62,000 nt of DNA, taken from positions 1 through 62,000 of the forward strand of contig CAUYUJ010015726.1 of the NCBI GenBank assembly GCA_963575745.1. The letters are read 5' to 3'. This DNA comes from Prorocentrum cordatum. Taxonomy: Eukaryota; Sar; Dinophyceae; Prorocentrales; Prorocentraceae. The notes under the pieces are model-generated. The model saw only the letters and a list, made by a program, of their open reading frames with translations. It ran no database searches and had not been told where the DNA came from. Of this stretch, positions 41,045 to 52,529 are shown piece by piece. A program made the position numbers and the translations under genes. The number at the start of each line of letters is the position of its first letter. Position 1 is the stretch's first letter.

Positions 41045-42118
41045 CGGCGGACTCTCAGGAGAAGGACGGGGAGGAAGGAGGGACGCGTGTAGAGCAGGAG
41101 TAGGATGGACGGGTAGGAGGAGGCGAAGGAGGAGGAGGAGGAGGGCAAAGGGAGGAGGGAGGATGACGGAGGAGGGAGGAGGGAAACAGGAGGAGGAGGG
41201 AGGATGACAGAGGAGGAGTGGGAGGAAGAAGAGGGGCAGAACGACGACGAAGACGCTGAGGAAGAAGAGGAGGACAGATGGAGGGCAATGGTAAAAAGGA
41301 GGGGGAGTCGAGGAGGAGGAGGATAAGGAGGAGCAGGAGCAGGAGCAGGTCGAGCAGCAGGATTAGGATGAGGAGGAGGGAGGAGGAGGAGGAGGAGGAG
41401 GAGGAGGGAGGAGGAGGGAGGAGCTAGAGTCGGAAGAAGGAAGGAGCAGGAGCAGGTCGAGCAGCAGGAGAAACAGGATCAGGAGTCGAGCAGAGGAAGA
41501 TGAGGAAGAGGAGGAGGAGGAGGAGGAGGAGGAGGAGGAGGAGGAGGAGGAGGAGGAGATGAGGAGGAGGAGGAGGAGGAGGAGGAGGAGGAGGAGGAGG
41601 AGGAGCGTGAGCAGGGACGGGAGCTGCGGAGAAGGAGCAAGCACGGGCCGAGGGCGGGGAAGGGGCCTGCAGCAGCTCCCAAGGAGGGGCAGACCGGGCG
41701 CGCGAGCTCAATATCCCGAGGGGGACGGGGCAGCGACGGAGATCTCTGCGAGAGCCCGCACGTCGGCCCGGCTGGGTGCGCGATGCCTGCGGGGGGTGGG
41801 GTAAAGTGAGGAGGAGGAGGAGCAGCAGGAGCAGGAGGAGGAGGGGAAGGAGGAGGAGCAGGAGGAGGAGCAGGAGGAGGAGGAGGAGAGGAGGAGGAGG
41901 AGAGGAGGAGGGGAAGGAGGAGGAGCAGGAGGAGGAGCAGGAGGAGGAGGAGGAGGAGGAGAAGGAGGAGGAGGAGGAGGAGCAGGAGGAGGAGGAGGGG
42001 AAGGAGGAGGAGGAGGAGGATGAGGAGGGGAAGGAGGAGGAGCAGGAGGAGGAGGAGCAGGAGGAGGAGCAGGAGGAGGAGCAGGAGGAGGAGGAGGAGG
42101 AGGGGGAGGAGGAGAAGC
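41045..42118. repeat. 1-kb GGA/GAG/AGC-rich purine tract
   Basis: Nearly 1.1 kb with a purine-rich plus strand. It is interrupted only near 41420-41475 and by a GC-rich island at 41605-41805 that has no recognisable gene. GGAGCA-GGA higher-order units dominate the right half. All Glu/Gly/Arg or Pro/Ser/Leu frames are artefacts. Confidence 0.92.
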
Positions 42119-42379
42119 TCTGTTCTTCAAAGCCTGTGCCTCTTCGTGACAGCGCCCGCAGTCCTCGGCCACCCGCGGAGATGGGCGCGAAGGCGGCCGT
42201 GTCTCGCGCATATACCGGGCCTGTTTGCTGGAGAGCGAAGCGATTTCCAAGTGGTGGTGTGCGCGAGAGCACAAGGTTCGAGGCTAGCCGCCTGAGGGGG
42301 CGCCAGGAGGGCGCCCGCGCGAGCAGAGGAAAATCAAATTCGACAAGCCCCTCGCCTCTGACGAGCTCACAATTGCGTC

Positions 42380-42480
42380 TGCCAACGTCTGTGCCGACGT
42401 GGGGGAGCGACCCTGCCAGCGTCCCTGCCGACGTCCAGTGGGGCTCTGCCAACGTGCGGGGGGGGGCTCTGCCAACGGAG
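42380..42480. repeat. GGCTCTGCCAACGTG-type minisatellite
   Basis: Five to six loose units (CTGCCAACGTC, CTGCCAGCGTCC, CTGCCGACGTCC, GGCTCTGCCAACGTG). The same word builds the arms of the palindrome at 47.85-50.2 kb. 42119-42379 and 42481-42865 have no gene. Confidence 0.6.
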
Positions 42481-42865
42481 GAGTCGTGGGCGAGCGGGTC
42501 CAAATCCCGAACGGGTTGTGCCCGATGGGTGTAGCGATATTCAGAGGAGATGTTCGCGTGGTGTAACGTGCGTCCTGTCTGGATAAGCATGTGCGTTGTT
42601 CGTGGTGAAGTGTTGCAGTGTTTTGCTGGCCGTCGTTCTCAACGGTCGGTCGTGGTCGACCGCTTCTTGCGATTGACGTGGAGCGTTGATGCGTTGTCGG
42701 ACGATAGCTTGGCGGGGTCTGGATGGATGGCTCGTGTGATGGTTTTCGGGGCCGCGGGATTGTTGTGGTCATTACTTGGCCGGTTTGCGGGGCCTTTGCT
42801 TCGCGACTAGTTGGGCCGTTCCGTGCCTTGCGCACCTGCGCGTGTGGCGCGCCTGCCATTCCCGC

Positions 42866-42992
42866 GGCAAGTGGCGAACCAGGCGCATTTGGCGAACCTG
42901 GCGCGGCCAGAGCAGCACCTGGCGTACTTCGCGCAGTTGGTGCATCTGGCGCACTCGGTGCGCTCGGCACTTCTCATGCCCCGCGCGCCAGA
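42866..42992. repeat. 9-bp tandem array (GGCGAACCT/GGCGCACTC units)
   Basis: About 13 degenerate nonamers such as TGGCGAACC and TGGCGCACT. A period of 9 keeps frames open and yields Gly-X-X peptides in one frame, with no other sign of a collagen-like gene. Confidence 0.6.
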
Positions 42993-44930
42993 GCGTTTGT
43001 GCGCGGCCCCCAATCGCGAGGCACCTTGAACGCGCGTCGCGGGCGAGGAGTAGGAGAAGGAGGACGGGGAATGGATACGGACGAGAATAGCGACGATAAT
43101 ATATGCATGGCCAGGAGGGGAGGGTCATGGGGGCGAGGAGGGGCACTCAGAGGAGGAGACGGAGGACGAGTCGGGGGGGGAGATGATGGATTCGCGGGGG
43201 GCCAGGGCAGGAATTGTTCGGGGCGGGGGGGCGGGGGGGGGATTGCGAGGAGATGGGCGGGTTGGGGCGCCGCCGTCGTCGTCGCCGTTTGTCCGATTCC
43301 GTTCACAGAGATTCTGCTCACATTTGACCATGAGAAGGGGGGGGGGACGATGGGGAGGAAGAGCGCGCAGGAACGGGCACAGGGGGGGGAGGAAAGGGCG
43401 GGAACGGGGGTGCCAGAGGTAACGGGCAGGGGAGATGTCGGAAGGGAGGGTCGGGCCCTAGCTTGTTTCCACCTCGCGCCTGCCGTTGCTAGTGCGGCTA
43501 CCTTCTCTTCGCTGCTTATGACGTCTCCACATATCGGTCCTCTCCCTGCTGCTCCTCCCCCCTTTCCTGCTGCTGCCTGCGCTCCTCCTCGACTCATGGA
43601 AAACCATGCTGCGGCTTCGCTGCTTGCGCCCGCAGTGGAGGCGACGCGCGCGCCTGCGCCCCGCATGGCGGGCCTGCCGACATGAGTTGTGTCTCAGGGG
43701 CTTCAGGGTTCCAGGTTACAGGGCCCCACAGGGCCCCAGGGTACCTCTTTGGGTTCAGGGCGTCTTGTGTCAGAGCCCACGGCGGCCCATGAGTTAGATC
43801 GGCCTAGCGCGGCGCACGATTCGGTAAAAGGCGGAGGGGTGGAGATATCGGGAGAGGGTCAGGCGGCAGGGGGGAAGCAACGAGGGGACAGAAACCGGTG
43901 CTTCAGCAAGTCAACGGGGCTGTCGTGGGCCCCGCGGGCGTTGTTCGGGCCACACGTGATCTTTCGCGGGCTTTTCAAGCATTTTCTTCTGGACATTATC
44001 GGAGCCTTTTCCAAGCCTCAGCAAAACCGAGCGGGCGAGAAGGCGAAAAGGCAAGCATCGTCGACCCTGTGTGAGTGTGGGATTAAAGAGGGGCGCCTTG
44101 GGAGACTCCGTGGCCGGCCGGGGCCGCCCTTGGGCTGTCTTGGGGGCTCTTGGACGCGCCTTGGGCCATGTATTGTCCCAGCGTTGGCTACCTGGTGCCG
44201 CGTTGGAGGCCCCCTTGGGCTATCAGGGGCCTTCTTGGGGACGCGCTCGCCTCCCTCTGACGTCGTGCAATTTCGCTGGCGCTCCGCGAGCGGCAGCGCC
44301 TCCAACGCGGCCAACATCATTGCCAGTACCACTATCACTGCCGCCGCCGTCGCCGCAATGCACATCACCGCTGGCGAGTTCGTTGCCGCGGCGACCGCCA
44401 TTCAGCGCCACTGCTAACACCCCCCTGTAGGCCGTTCCCCGGCCGCCCCTTCCCGCGCCGATGGCCACGCCGGCACCCCCGCTACTGCCAGCGACCGCCG
44501 CCGCCACAAGCATTACCGCCAGCGCTGCCGCGCGCGCAACCGGCAACGCCAAAATGACCGACGCCACGCAGAGCCGCCGGCAGCGCCGCCAACGTTGCCG
44601 CCAACACCGCTGCCCTTACAAGTCCAACAGAGACACTTCAACCGTCGGCATCATCACCGCAGCCAACGCCACCATACCGCCAACGCCGCTTGGCGCGACA
44701 TTACCGACACCTCCGACGTGATGGCCTTCCTGGCAGCGACTGCGACTGCCCGCAGTGCCGCCTGGACCAACCACCTTCCTTCCTCTCCCGCCTCAGCAAA
44801 CGCCGACGCCACGGATGTCCCAACTGCCACTACTGGCACCGCTGGCGCCACCTACCGCGCGCGCTTGCCGTCGGCCCGCGTTTCGCCCGGCTGCGCCCGA
44901 ATGGCGCCCGAACTGACGGGTCGAAGGTGC
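42993..44930. other. No gene seen; G-rich and CTTGGG-type DNA
   Basis: 43130-43400 is strongly G-rich with several G runs. 43700-43760 has short CAGGG(G/C)CC repeats. 44090-44260 is CTTGGGG-type. 44280-44830 is A/C/G-rich with GCC-AAC triplets giving Ala/Thr/Asn frames. No domain was recognised in any frame. Confidence 0.5.
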
Positions 44931-44934
44931 ACGG

Positions 44935-45312
44935 GGCCGTCCCCGAATCGGCGTCCGAATCTGTGCCCGAATCGGCGCCCGAATCGATGCCCGAATCGAT
45001 GCGGTCGTCTTGGCGTGCCCGAACCAGCTGGTTTTTAGATGATGTCTCAGGCGGTTCGCTTTTTTTTTCCACTCGGGCACATCTTTGTTTCCTTTCGGTC
45101 ACATGATGGTTTCCGTTCGGGCGCATAGTTCTCCATTCGGGCACATAATTGTTTTCTCCACAGTCCACTCGGGCGCATTATTGCTTCCATTCGGGCACAT
45201 CATCGCTTCCATTCCAATGCCACTCGGGCACATTATCGTTTTCATTCGGGCACATTATCGCTTTCATTCGGGCACCCATTCGGGCGCATCATTCGGGCGC
45301 CGACTCGGGCAC
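44935..45312. repeat. Minisatellites on CCCGAATCG and CATTCGGGCACAT units
   Basis: A 12-bp array (CCCGAATCGGCG, CCCGAATCGATG) at about 44937-45012 and an array of about 27-bp units (CATTCGGGCACATTATCG) at 45070-45312. The two words are reverse-complement related (CCCGAAT versus ATTCGGG). Confidence 0.7.
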
Positions 45313-46860
45313 GAAATGTGCCGCGGCCAAACCCGCGCGCGGTTCCCCGGAGCACGGTCGGGTTGCTTCGATCGCATTGTGCATTTGTTGCCGCAAACCG
45401 TCCGCCGCCCCGAGGTCGATGATCAGCGTTAGTCGTGCCGCGGTCTTGGGGCGCCAGCGTTGGGCTTCGCAGATGCGGGCCACTTCCACGGGCGCCGCTG
45501 GGGGCCGCGGTTGATCCCCCCCCCGTGGCCCCCGACGGCGCACGGGACATCAGACGCGTGCACTCTGGGGGCCGACGGGTTGCGCGAAGGCCCCCCCGAC
45601 GAGATCTCTCGGGGGCTGCTTGGGTGCCTTTTCTCTGCTCTTGATCATCCGCCACCCGTCGCTGACGGGCGAGCGCGTCGGGTGGAGAGGGGGGGGGGCA
45701 CTGCAGGACGGTTGGAGGGATGAGGGCGCGGAGGGTGGGCAGGAGGGCGGGCGCGCTTTGGGGTAGCTCGCGATTGCGCCCAAGGTGCCGCCAAGGGGGC
45801 CCGAGAGACCTCGCAGACTGCTCAAGGGGCTTCGAAACAGCCCGAGCGAATTCCGAGACGACCCAAGTCGGGCCAAAACGGGCCCCATCTTGGAGCTCTC
45901 TCGCGGCTGCGAAAGCGCCCCCACGGGGTGGCGCGAGGCCGCGTTGGGAGCCTCGAGATGCCCGGCCACCCGCCGGGAAGGCGCCCCAGGGGGATGTTCC
46001 ATATGCTCCGCTTTGCAAGCTTGTCGGTGGCCTCTGGGAGTTTCTGCCCGACCTAGACGGGCCCGAAGCGCCCCCCCACCTGGGCCCTGAAGGGCCGCTA
46101 TTTCAAATCGCGCGGTGCGATGTGAAATTGGGCCCTATTGGACTCCCTCGAGGCCCTCTTGGAGCGCTTCTCCCCTGGGGGCCTTCTTCGGCCCAGTGCC
46201 GGGGTGTTTGGGGAGCCTCAAGGCGGACTCAAAATGGCTTGGAAAGGGCATTGAAAGTTGCCGTTTTAGGGGGGGCAAAAAGGAACGCGTTGCAGTTTAC
46301 AGTCTTCGGCCTTAGTGCCCTTCTGGGGCCCTCTCGGAGTTTTCCGGGGCCCCGCAAGGTCCCTCGCCGGCTCCTCCCAGGCAGTCTTGGGCCCCGAGGG
46401 GGCTCCGAGAGGCCCCCCCGAACGGGGTCTCAAGGTCGTTCCATTTCTAGTCGTGCGGTGCGATTTGGAATCGAGACGTCTCGGTGTCCTCTTGGAACCT
46501 TCCCGGGCTTCTCTCGTGGCTTTCCAGAGGATCTCCGATATTCTTTCAGGGGCTGTCTCGGGGGCCCAGGGAAGCGCGGGGCAGCGTCGCTTCGAGCTCC
46601 GTTTGGCGGGGTTTCGCCAGGTGCTCACCGGGGTCGCTCTTGGAACCATCTTGAGATTTTGCGGGGGGCTTCCTGGGTCCTTTCAGGGCCCCTCGGCCTT
46701 TCTTCGTACTTTCATAGAGGCCGTTGGGGCGAGGGGGGCGACGGAGAGGGCGGGGGAAATACCTGGGGGAGGACGGAACCTGATGACCAACGGGGACGGA
46801 GGAAGAGGAGAAGGAGGGACCGCGTTGAATGGTTTGTGATGCATTCGTTCAAAATGTAGC
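45313..46860. other. No gene; ORF-rich DNA with a 343-bp direct repeat
   Basis: A 379-codon open frame, 45720-46859, crosses the region but lacks domains. TTTCAAATCGCGCGGTGCG at 46102 and TTTCTAGTCGTGCGGTGCG at 46445 are diverged direct repeats followed by CCTCTTGGA-C. The long frame is explained by low stop density in GGGCC-type DNA. Confidence 0.5.
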
Positions 46861-47844
46861 AACGGAAGACGAGAAGGAGGATGGAGGGGAGGAGGACGCA
46901 GGAGGAGGACCCCCTGCAGATGGACCTACAACGTAGGAGGGACCATTTTGAGCGAAGTCGCGCAGCGACCCAGTGCTGTCCCTAGACGGCACAGGCAACC
47001 CCCAATACGTTCCAATCAGGCCCTAAGAGGACCTCCAGCAGTGCGTCGATACGGGCTCTCGAATGTCAGGACGGTCTCGACTAAACCGTGCCGCGCTCAG
47101 GAAAACGCCCGGATTGCGTTCGCGTTTACACGTCTGCGGCGCATGCGCTGGGTGTCGCATGGGCCCCGCAATCGAGGATTAATGGGTTGTGCGTGTGCGC
47201 GAGTCTTCGCGCGACTGAATCGCGCGGCTTCGTCAAGAACAAGTGCATCACCCGAGATTGTATTCCATGCGTCCCGCTTTGCCGCCATGGCGTTATAGGG
47301 GGTGCCTCGCTGCTTTCTTGCGCCCGGCCTCTGCCTCCTGCATTGCGACCCTGCTCCCGCCGTGCGCGCGCCCCCGGTATCCAGTCGTCGGCGCAACGCG
47401 TGGAAGATTTGATCTGTTAGCGGCGTTGTCGCGCGCGCGCGCCGCGCTCGGGCCCGAGCTGCGCGCTTGCCGCCGCGTCCACTTCGAGCGGGCCCAATCG
47501 GGCGTTCGCGCCGTGTCAGAGCCTCGGTTGGCCGCCCGGGCAGCGCTCGAGAGCGCGCGCGCGCGCCTTCGAGTGGGCGACCTCAAGCGCGCGATGATGG
47601 CGCCAACAGTGCAGCTTCCAGCCGCCATGCGCACTTGGTCAAGCGATGTGCGCTGTTGTCGTGGCGACGTTGGCCGCCGACTAAGGGCCGCGCGCAATGC
47701 TGCCCTCGCAGACTGAAGCGCCGGCGCGAAAACGCAACGTAACGCCGCGCAGTCATCGAAAAATCGCGCATCCAATTCGGGAACCATTCGGGCGCAGCTC
47801 GGGCGCCATAACTTACTTGGGCCCGTTCACCCGCGAGAGGAGGG
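46861..47844. other. No gene seen; CpG-dense segment
   Basis: 47430-47590 has several GCGCGCGCGC runs. Frames on both strands are Arg/Ala-rich and without motifs. Confidence 0.5.
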
Positions 47845-48130
47845 TGGCTCTGCCAACGTGGGGTCGGGGCTCTGCCAAGGTAATGTGGGGTGTCTCTGCC
47901 AACGTACAGAGGGGGGACGCTTTGCGCGACATGCGCGATCCGAGACTCGCCGGGGAGAGTTGCGAAAACCACAGTTGGTTCATCAGTTTTCGACTTGCAG
48001 AAAAAATTAGGAAAAAATGAAGAACGGCCGGCGTGCGAAATTCTGTACATTGCGGCAGCTGCCTGGACGCGACATCTCGCACCCCGTCATGGGCCAGCTG
48101 CCCCCCATGGTTCCCCTCGGGGGGGGCACG
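47845..48130. repeat. Left arm of a 2.4-kb nested palindrome
   Basis: Contains GGCTCTGCCAACG units, then ACGCTTTGCGCGACATGCGC-GATCCGAGACTCGCC, TTTTCGACTTGCAG, GCGTGCGAAATTCTGTAC, and CACCCCGTCATGGGCCAGCT-GCC. Each block recurs reversed and complemented to the right, at 49085-49226 and 50050-50200, in mirrored order. Confidence 0.85.
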
Positions 48131-48345
48131 GAGAAGGAGGAGGAGGAGGAGGAGAAGAAGGAGGAGGAGGACTATGGCGGGGTGGGAAAGAGGAGCCACC
48201 CCTCAGCTTGATTTTTGAGCGCAAGGTGACGACAGAGGAGGCGACCGACAGCTGGACCGAAGCAGGAGGATGAGGAGAAGCAGGAGGAGGAGGAGGAGGA
48301 GGAGAAGCAGGAGGAGGAGGAGGAGGAGTTCGAGGAGGATGGCAG
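48131..48345. repeat. GGA tract of the left palindrome arm
   Basis: GGA/GAG runs at 48131-48170 and 48265-48345, mirrored by CTC/TCC at 49000-49080 in the right arm. Confidence 0.8.
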
Positions 48346-48354
48346 ACACGTTTT

Positions 48355-48860
48355 TTAAAAGGACGTTGGCAGGACGTTGGCAGGTTGGTCGCAGGACGTT
48401 GGCAGGACGTTGGCAGGACGTCGGCAGGACGCTGGCAGGACGTTGGCAGGACGTTGGCAGGACGCTGGCAGGACGTTGGCAGGACTGGCAATAAGAAGGC
48501 AGGACGCTGGCAGGACGTTGACAGGATTGTGGCAGGACGTTGGCAGGACGGTGGCAGGACGTTGGCAGGACGCTTGCAGGCCGTCGGCAGATACGTTGGC
48601 AGATACGTTGGCAGGACGTTGGCAGCCAGGGGTGCACCGCTGGACCTCATCGCTCGTCGGGAACGGCGTTCTGACATGAGTTTGGGCGTCCAGCGATCCA
48701 CCCCCCCGGCGCGTCTTTGCCAGCGTCTTGCCATGGTACCTGCCAACGTCCTGCCACTGTCCCGCGAACGTCCTGCCACCGTCCTGCCAACATCCTGCCA
48801 ACGTCCTGCAAACGTCCCTGCCAACGTCCTGACCACGGCTTGCACACGTCCGCGCACCGC
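48355..48860. repeat. Inverted 11-bp minisatellites at the palindrome centre
   Basis: At 48362-48632 the plus strand is about 24 copies of TTGGCAGGACG. At 48715-48840 it is about 10 copies of the reverse complement, CGTCCTGCCAA. The unique spacer between them is about 85 bp. The frames of Gly-Arg or Val-Leu-Pro-Thr-Ser-Cys repeats on the two strands are artefacts. Confidence 0.9.
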
Positions 48861-49226
48861 CCTGCCACCGTATCGGCCGCCGTCGTCGTCGTCGTCGGCG
48901 GCGGCATCGTCGTCGTCGAACGTCGTCGTCAACGTCGTCGTCGACAACGTCGTCGTCAACGTCGTCGTCGACGTCGTCGTCCCTCAGCCCACTCCCTCCC
49001 CCTCCTCCTCGTCCTCCTCCTCCGTCCTCCTCTTCTTCTTCGTTCTCCTCCTCCTCGTCCTCATCCTCCCCCTCCACCTCATCTGTGCTCTCCCCGCAGG
49101 GAACCATTGTGGGGCAGCTGGCCCATGACGGGGTGCCAGATTTGACGGGCGTAAGTTGCCGCAGAAATGGATTTACAGAATTTCGCACGCATCTTTTTTT
49201 TTTGCAGATCGAAAACAAATGAATTA
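48861..49226. repeat. Right arm of the palindrome, proximal part
   Basis: GTCGTCGTC triplets (48880-48985), a CTC tract (49000-49080), then GGGAACCATTGTGGGGCAGC-TGGCCCATGACGGGGTG, ACAGAATTTCGCACGC, a T run and TGCAGATCGAAAACAAATGA. These are the inverted counterparts of 48120 back to 47975. Confidence 0.8.
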
Positions 49227-49237
49227 CCCCAGTGCGA

Positions 49238-50048
49238 CCCTACCTAGGAGTTGGAGCCCCTAGGAAAGCAGCATTAGTAGTAACGGTAAACGCCGTCCTC
49301 CTTCTCCTCATCGTCGTAGTTGCCTTTGTTTTTGCTTGTGTTTGTTTTTGCTTGTTGTTGCTTTTGTTTTGCCTTCACACACACACACACGCATGTGTTT
49401 GCATTCGCTCACCAGGTGGGCTCTCTGATCGTATTGTTGCACATTGTTTGGTTTGCCTTTCTTTTGCTTTGCTGTTGTTGTTGTTTTGTTTTGTTTTGCG
49501 TTGCTAGTGATTTGTTTTGCTGTTGCTGCTGTTGATTTGCCTTTGCTTTGCGGCTATGCTGTGCTATGTTATGCTGCACTATGCTATGCTATGCTATGCT
49601 ATGCTATGCTATGCTATGCTATGCTATGCTGCGCTATGCTGCGCCATGCTATGCTACGCTAGGCTGCGCTATGTTATGCTAGGCTATGGTATGGTATGCT
49701 ATGCTGCGCTATGCTATGTTATGATATGCTGTGCTGTGCTATGCTATGCTATGCTATGCTATGCTATGCTGCGCTATGCTATGCTATGCTGGACTATGCG
49801 ATGATATGTTAAGCTAAGCTAAGCTAAGTTAAGCTAGGCTAAGCTAAGCTACAGTTACGCGAAACTAAGATGAAGCTAAGCTACGTAAGCTAAGCTAAGC
49901 TAAGATGAGATAAGCAACGCTAAGTTAAGGGGACGTAACTGGGGGAACCGCGGGGCGGATACTGGGGGAACCGCCTGGTGCGCTTTCCACTGCCCGGCCC
50001 CTTTAAGCCCAGAGGGTAAGAACCCTTCTAGGCAGAGCCTAGGTAGGG
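49238..50048. mobile_element. 811-bp insertion with 11-bp TIRs inside the palindrome arm
   Basis: Ends are CCCTACCTAGG (49238-49248) and its exact reverse complement CCTAGGTAGGG (50038-50048). The palindrome arm is collinear with its partner up to about 49226 and again from 50050, so this block is an insertion. The interior has a T/G-rich stretch (49310-49540), a TATGC pentamer array (49553-49800), a TAAGC array (49810-49915) and a duplicated ACTGGGGGAACCGC. No transposase is visible. A target duplication is not clear. Confidence 0.7.
49553..49918. repeat. TATGC then TAAGC pentamer arrays
   Basis: About 45 units of GCTAT, switching near 49808 to GCTAA units. The change of one base in a common pentamer suggests that one array arose from the other. 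Confidence 0.9.
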
Positions 50049-50049
50049 A

Positions 50050-50262
50050 ATAAACTGTGGTCTTCACAACTCTCCTGGGTGAGTCTCGGATCGCGCATGT
50101 CGCGCAAAGCGTCCGCTCCAGTACGTTGGCAGAGACACCCCCCCTACGTTGGCCGAGCCCCGCCCCCCACGTTGGCAGAGCCACCCCTCTCTGTTGGCAG
50201 AGCACCCACCCCATACGTTGGCGGAGACACCCCCTTACGGTGGCAGAGGACCCTCCCGCCAC
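50050..50262. repeat. Right arm of the palindrome, distal part
   Basis: AACTGTGGTCTTCACAACTC, GAGTCTCGGATCGCGCATGT-CGCGCAAAGCGTCC and four ACGTTGGCAGAG units are the inverted match of 47985 back to 47845. Confidence 0.85.
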
Positions 50263-50299
50263 CCCCTGAAGAGGACGGGGCGCACTTTTGACAGGTCGC

Positions 50300-50722
50300 C
50301 AGACATGAACCATCCAGGAGCTCGTCCAAGAGTGCCGATGCCTTCGGCACGTGCCCCAGGCCCCGTCTGCTGGACCGCGCGCGCACGCGCGCTGGCTCTG
50401 CCCGCGCGCCCGCCTCCGTGCCGCGGGCCCCCAGAAGCGGAGAAGTTCGTCGACGAGCACACCCGGGAGACCAGGGGGGGCGTCGTCGCCATCTGTCTGG
50501 CTGCCCCTGTTCTGGGCCTCCCAGATGGGTTCCGCGGAGGATCTCGCCGCATCGCCGATGCATCGGCGATGCGGCTCGATGTGGAGCCCGATTTCGCCAC
50601 GCCGACGTCGCCGATGCATCGCCGACGTCACCGATTCATCGTCGATGCATCGCCGGCGCATCGGCGATACATCGGCGATCTGGTGCAATCTTCCGACCCC
50701 ACCTGCTCGGACCTCATCTAGG
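50300..50722. repeat. Dispersed repeat family G, copy 2
   Basis: TCCCAGATGGGTTCCGCGGA-GGATCTCGCCGCATCGCCGATG, a series of CGATGCATCG words and GACCTCATCTAGGAGGCCCC. Collinear with 34520-34937. Confidence 0.7.
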
Positions 50723-51940
50723 AGGCCCCTACCTTTGAGATCTGTCCTCCCACATTCTCCCTGTTCCCCATCCTTCTCTGTTCGCGCCCTCCGTGGCCTG
50801 CCCGGTCGCCGCCAGGGCGCTCCACGCGGCCTCGGCCGGGGGGAAGGAGGGCGGCTGCGGCGTTGCTGGAGTCATAATTATTCATTTCGATCTGCGCCTC
50901 TTCATTCTTCACTCACACATTCTTGCGTCCAGGGCGCGGCAGCTGAAGCTCAAGCCGGAAAAAGAGCCGACAGGCACACTGTTCAGAGGCGTTGGGGAGA
51001 CTTCACGCCAGCACAGTCCGCGCGAGCCACCAAATGTGCCCCTTGCCCTACTCCGACGGTGTCCGCGGTTCGGTCGGTTCGGCTGCGTTGCCGTCGGTTG
51101 CGCTGCGTTCTTCGGAACGCATGAAGCTGATTCGGTCTGGGTCGGTTTCGGTTTCGTTGTCGGTTCGGTAGGCTTTCGGTAATACGATGTCGCCGTGGGC
51201 ACCTGTGTCCTTGTTCTTTTGCTGTAACCCGTTCGCCAGTGCCCAGTCCGAACCCTGCCCACCCACCTCCAGAGCACCTGCGCGGAGGACCTTCGGAGCC
51301 CCCACATTCCCCCTGGTCTTATGATGTTACTACTTTAGCCTTGATGACCAGACAAAAATTTCGAGCACCAAGAAACTACCGAAACTTGAGGGTTTTCACG
51401 TGTCGGGCCCTGGGAGGCGATACTCGTTAGACACCGTTTCGATACTTTTCTGGATGCTCGAAGTCATTTCTGGGGGGTGGTCCTCACGCAAGTGCGATGG
51501 GAGCAACATTACCCTGGTCCCCATTATCCTCGCCCTCCATTTCCTCGTCTTCCCCACGGTGCGCCTGAAACGGGCAACACGGGCCGCCCGCCGCCGTGGG
51601 CTGCCTCGTGGCGCTGTTGGGCGGTGTCGCCCGCCGCTTCGGCGCCAACGCGCACGCGCCGAGCGCTGCACGCGGGCGCTTTTTCGCGCTGCGCTCGGAG
51701 AGGGGCCCCCCGGGAGGCTGCCCGGCCTCCTCGGACGCCGGCGTGCGGCACGCCGCGGGCCGCCGGCCGTGGCCCGCGCGCCGTGCCGCGCGCGGCTGCC
51801 GAAGGGGCCGTGGCGGAGCTGCTCGGACTTGCGGCTCGCACGACGTGCGCGGTGGGCTCGCGCCGTGGTGGCGGGCGACGGCCCCGCCGCCGGCGTTCCA
51901 CGTGGAATGCCGCCGCCGGCCCATAGTCGGCCAACCTTTG
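50723..51940. other. No gene called; possible GC-rich exon region
   Basis: 51060-51180 has GGTCGGTTTCGG-type low complexity. From 51560 the DNA is very GC-rich with frames open in all three phases (one has AVPRAAAEGAVAELLGLAAR). It could hold an exon, but no motif or splice evidence supports one. Confidence 0.35.
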
Positions 51941-51945
51941 GAGTG

Positions 51946-52093
51946 CTCGGACGTTTCGGGAATGGCCGATCGCCCAAGGTTGAGCGATGCCCGCGGTGCC
52001 AAAAACCCAACGCCAGGGTCGGACGTTTCGGAAATGGCCGATCGCTCGAGGTTGAGCGATGCCCGCGGTGCCAAAAGCCCAGCGCCGGGGTCG
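51946..52093. repeat. 74-bp direct duplication
   Basis: CGGACGTTTCGG-AATGGCCGATCGC, AGGTTGAGCGATGCCCGCGG and TGCCAAAA-CCCA occur twice in tandem. A diverged single copy is at about 6615-6670 (CAAGGTTGAACGACCCACGC). 52094-52440 shows no gene. Confidence 0.75.
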
Positions 52094-52529
52094 GAACGAC
52101 ACGAACCCGCCGCAGCAGTCTCGGTCGGCGTGAGGCCCGCGGCGTTGCTGCGCTCGGGCTGCTGGTACAGGCCTGCAGCGCCCCGGCCCGCGCCGCTGGG
52201 CTGGGCTCTGCAGGGGGCGCTGGCCGCGCGGGCGCCCTGGGTCGCGCAGGAGTCGCGGCGGGAGTCCCCCGCCGCTGGTCACGAGGCTCCTCCGCGGCTG
52301 GCGGCGGCGGCGGCGCAGGAGGCGCCGAACCCGCGGCAGTGTGCCTGAAGCTCTTTGGGTCAAGGGTCAAGGGCCAGGGCCTCCGCGCAGGGCATCTTCG
52401 GAGAAGTGGGCCCAGCGTCGGCCGCGGTGCCACGTAGCGGCCTTCTGCTTAGCCCATGCTTATCCTTCTTATTCTCCGCCTCCTCCTCGCCCTCGGAGAG
52501 AGAGAGGACGATGTAACAGCCCCGCTCGG

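Noticed and set aside
42866-42992. Collagen-like Gly-X-X peptide
   Set aside because: It arises from a 9-bp DNA repeat, with no signal peptide, flanking domain or longer triplet region.
45720-46859. A 379-codon plus-strand frame
   Set aside because: No domain, Gly/Arg/Pro-dominated composition, and an internal 343-bp DNA repeat. It is explained by low stop density.
48087-49218. Long frames with repeated Leu-Pro-Thr-Ser-Cys-Gln units, resembling a repeat protein
   Set aside because: The unit is the 11-bp minisatellite read through three frames (33 bp). The opposite arm gives the mirror peptide.
51396-52437. Overlapping 345-codon frames on both strands
   Set aside because: They are mirror products of one GC-rich stretch containing a 74-bp duplication. 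There is no motif on either strand.
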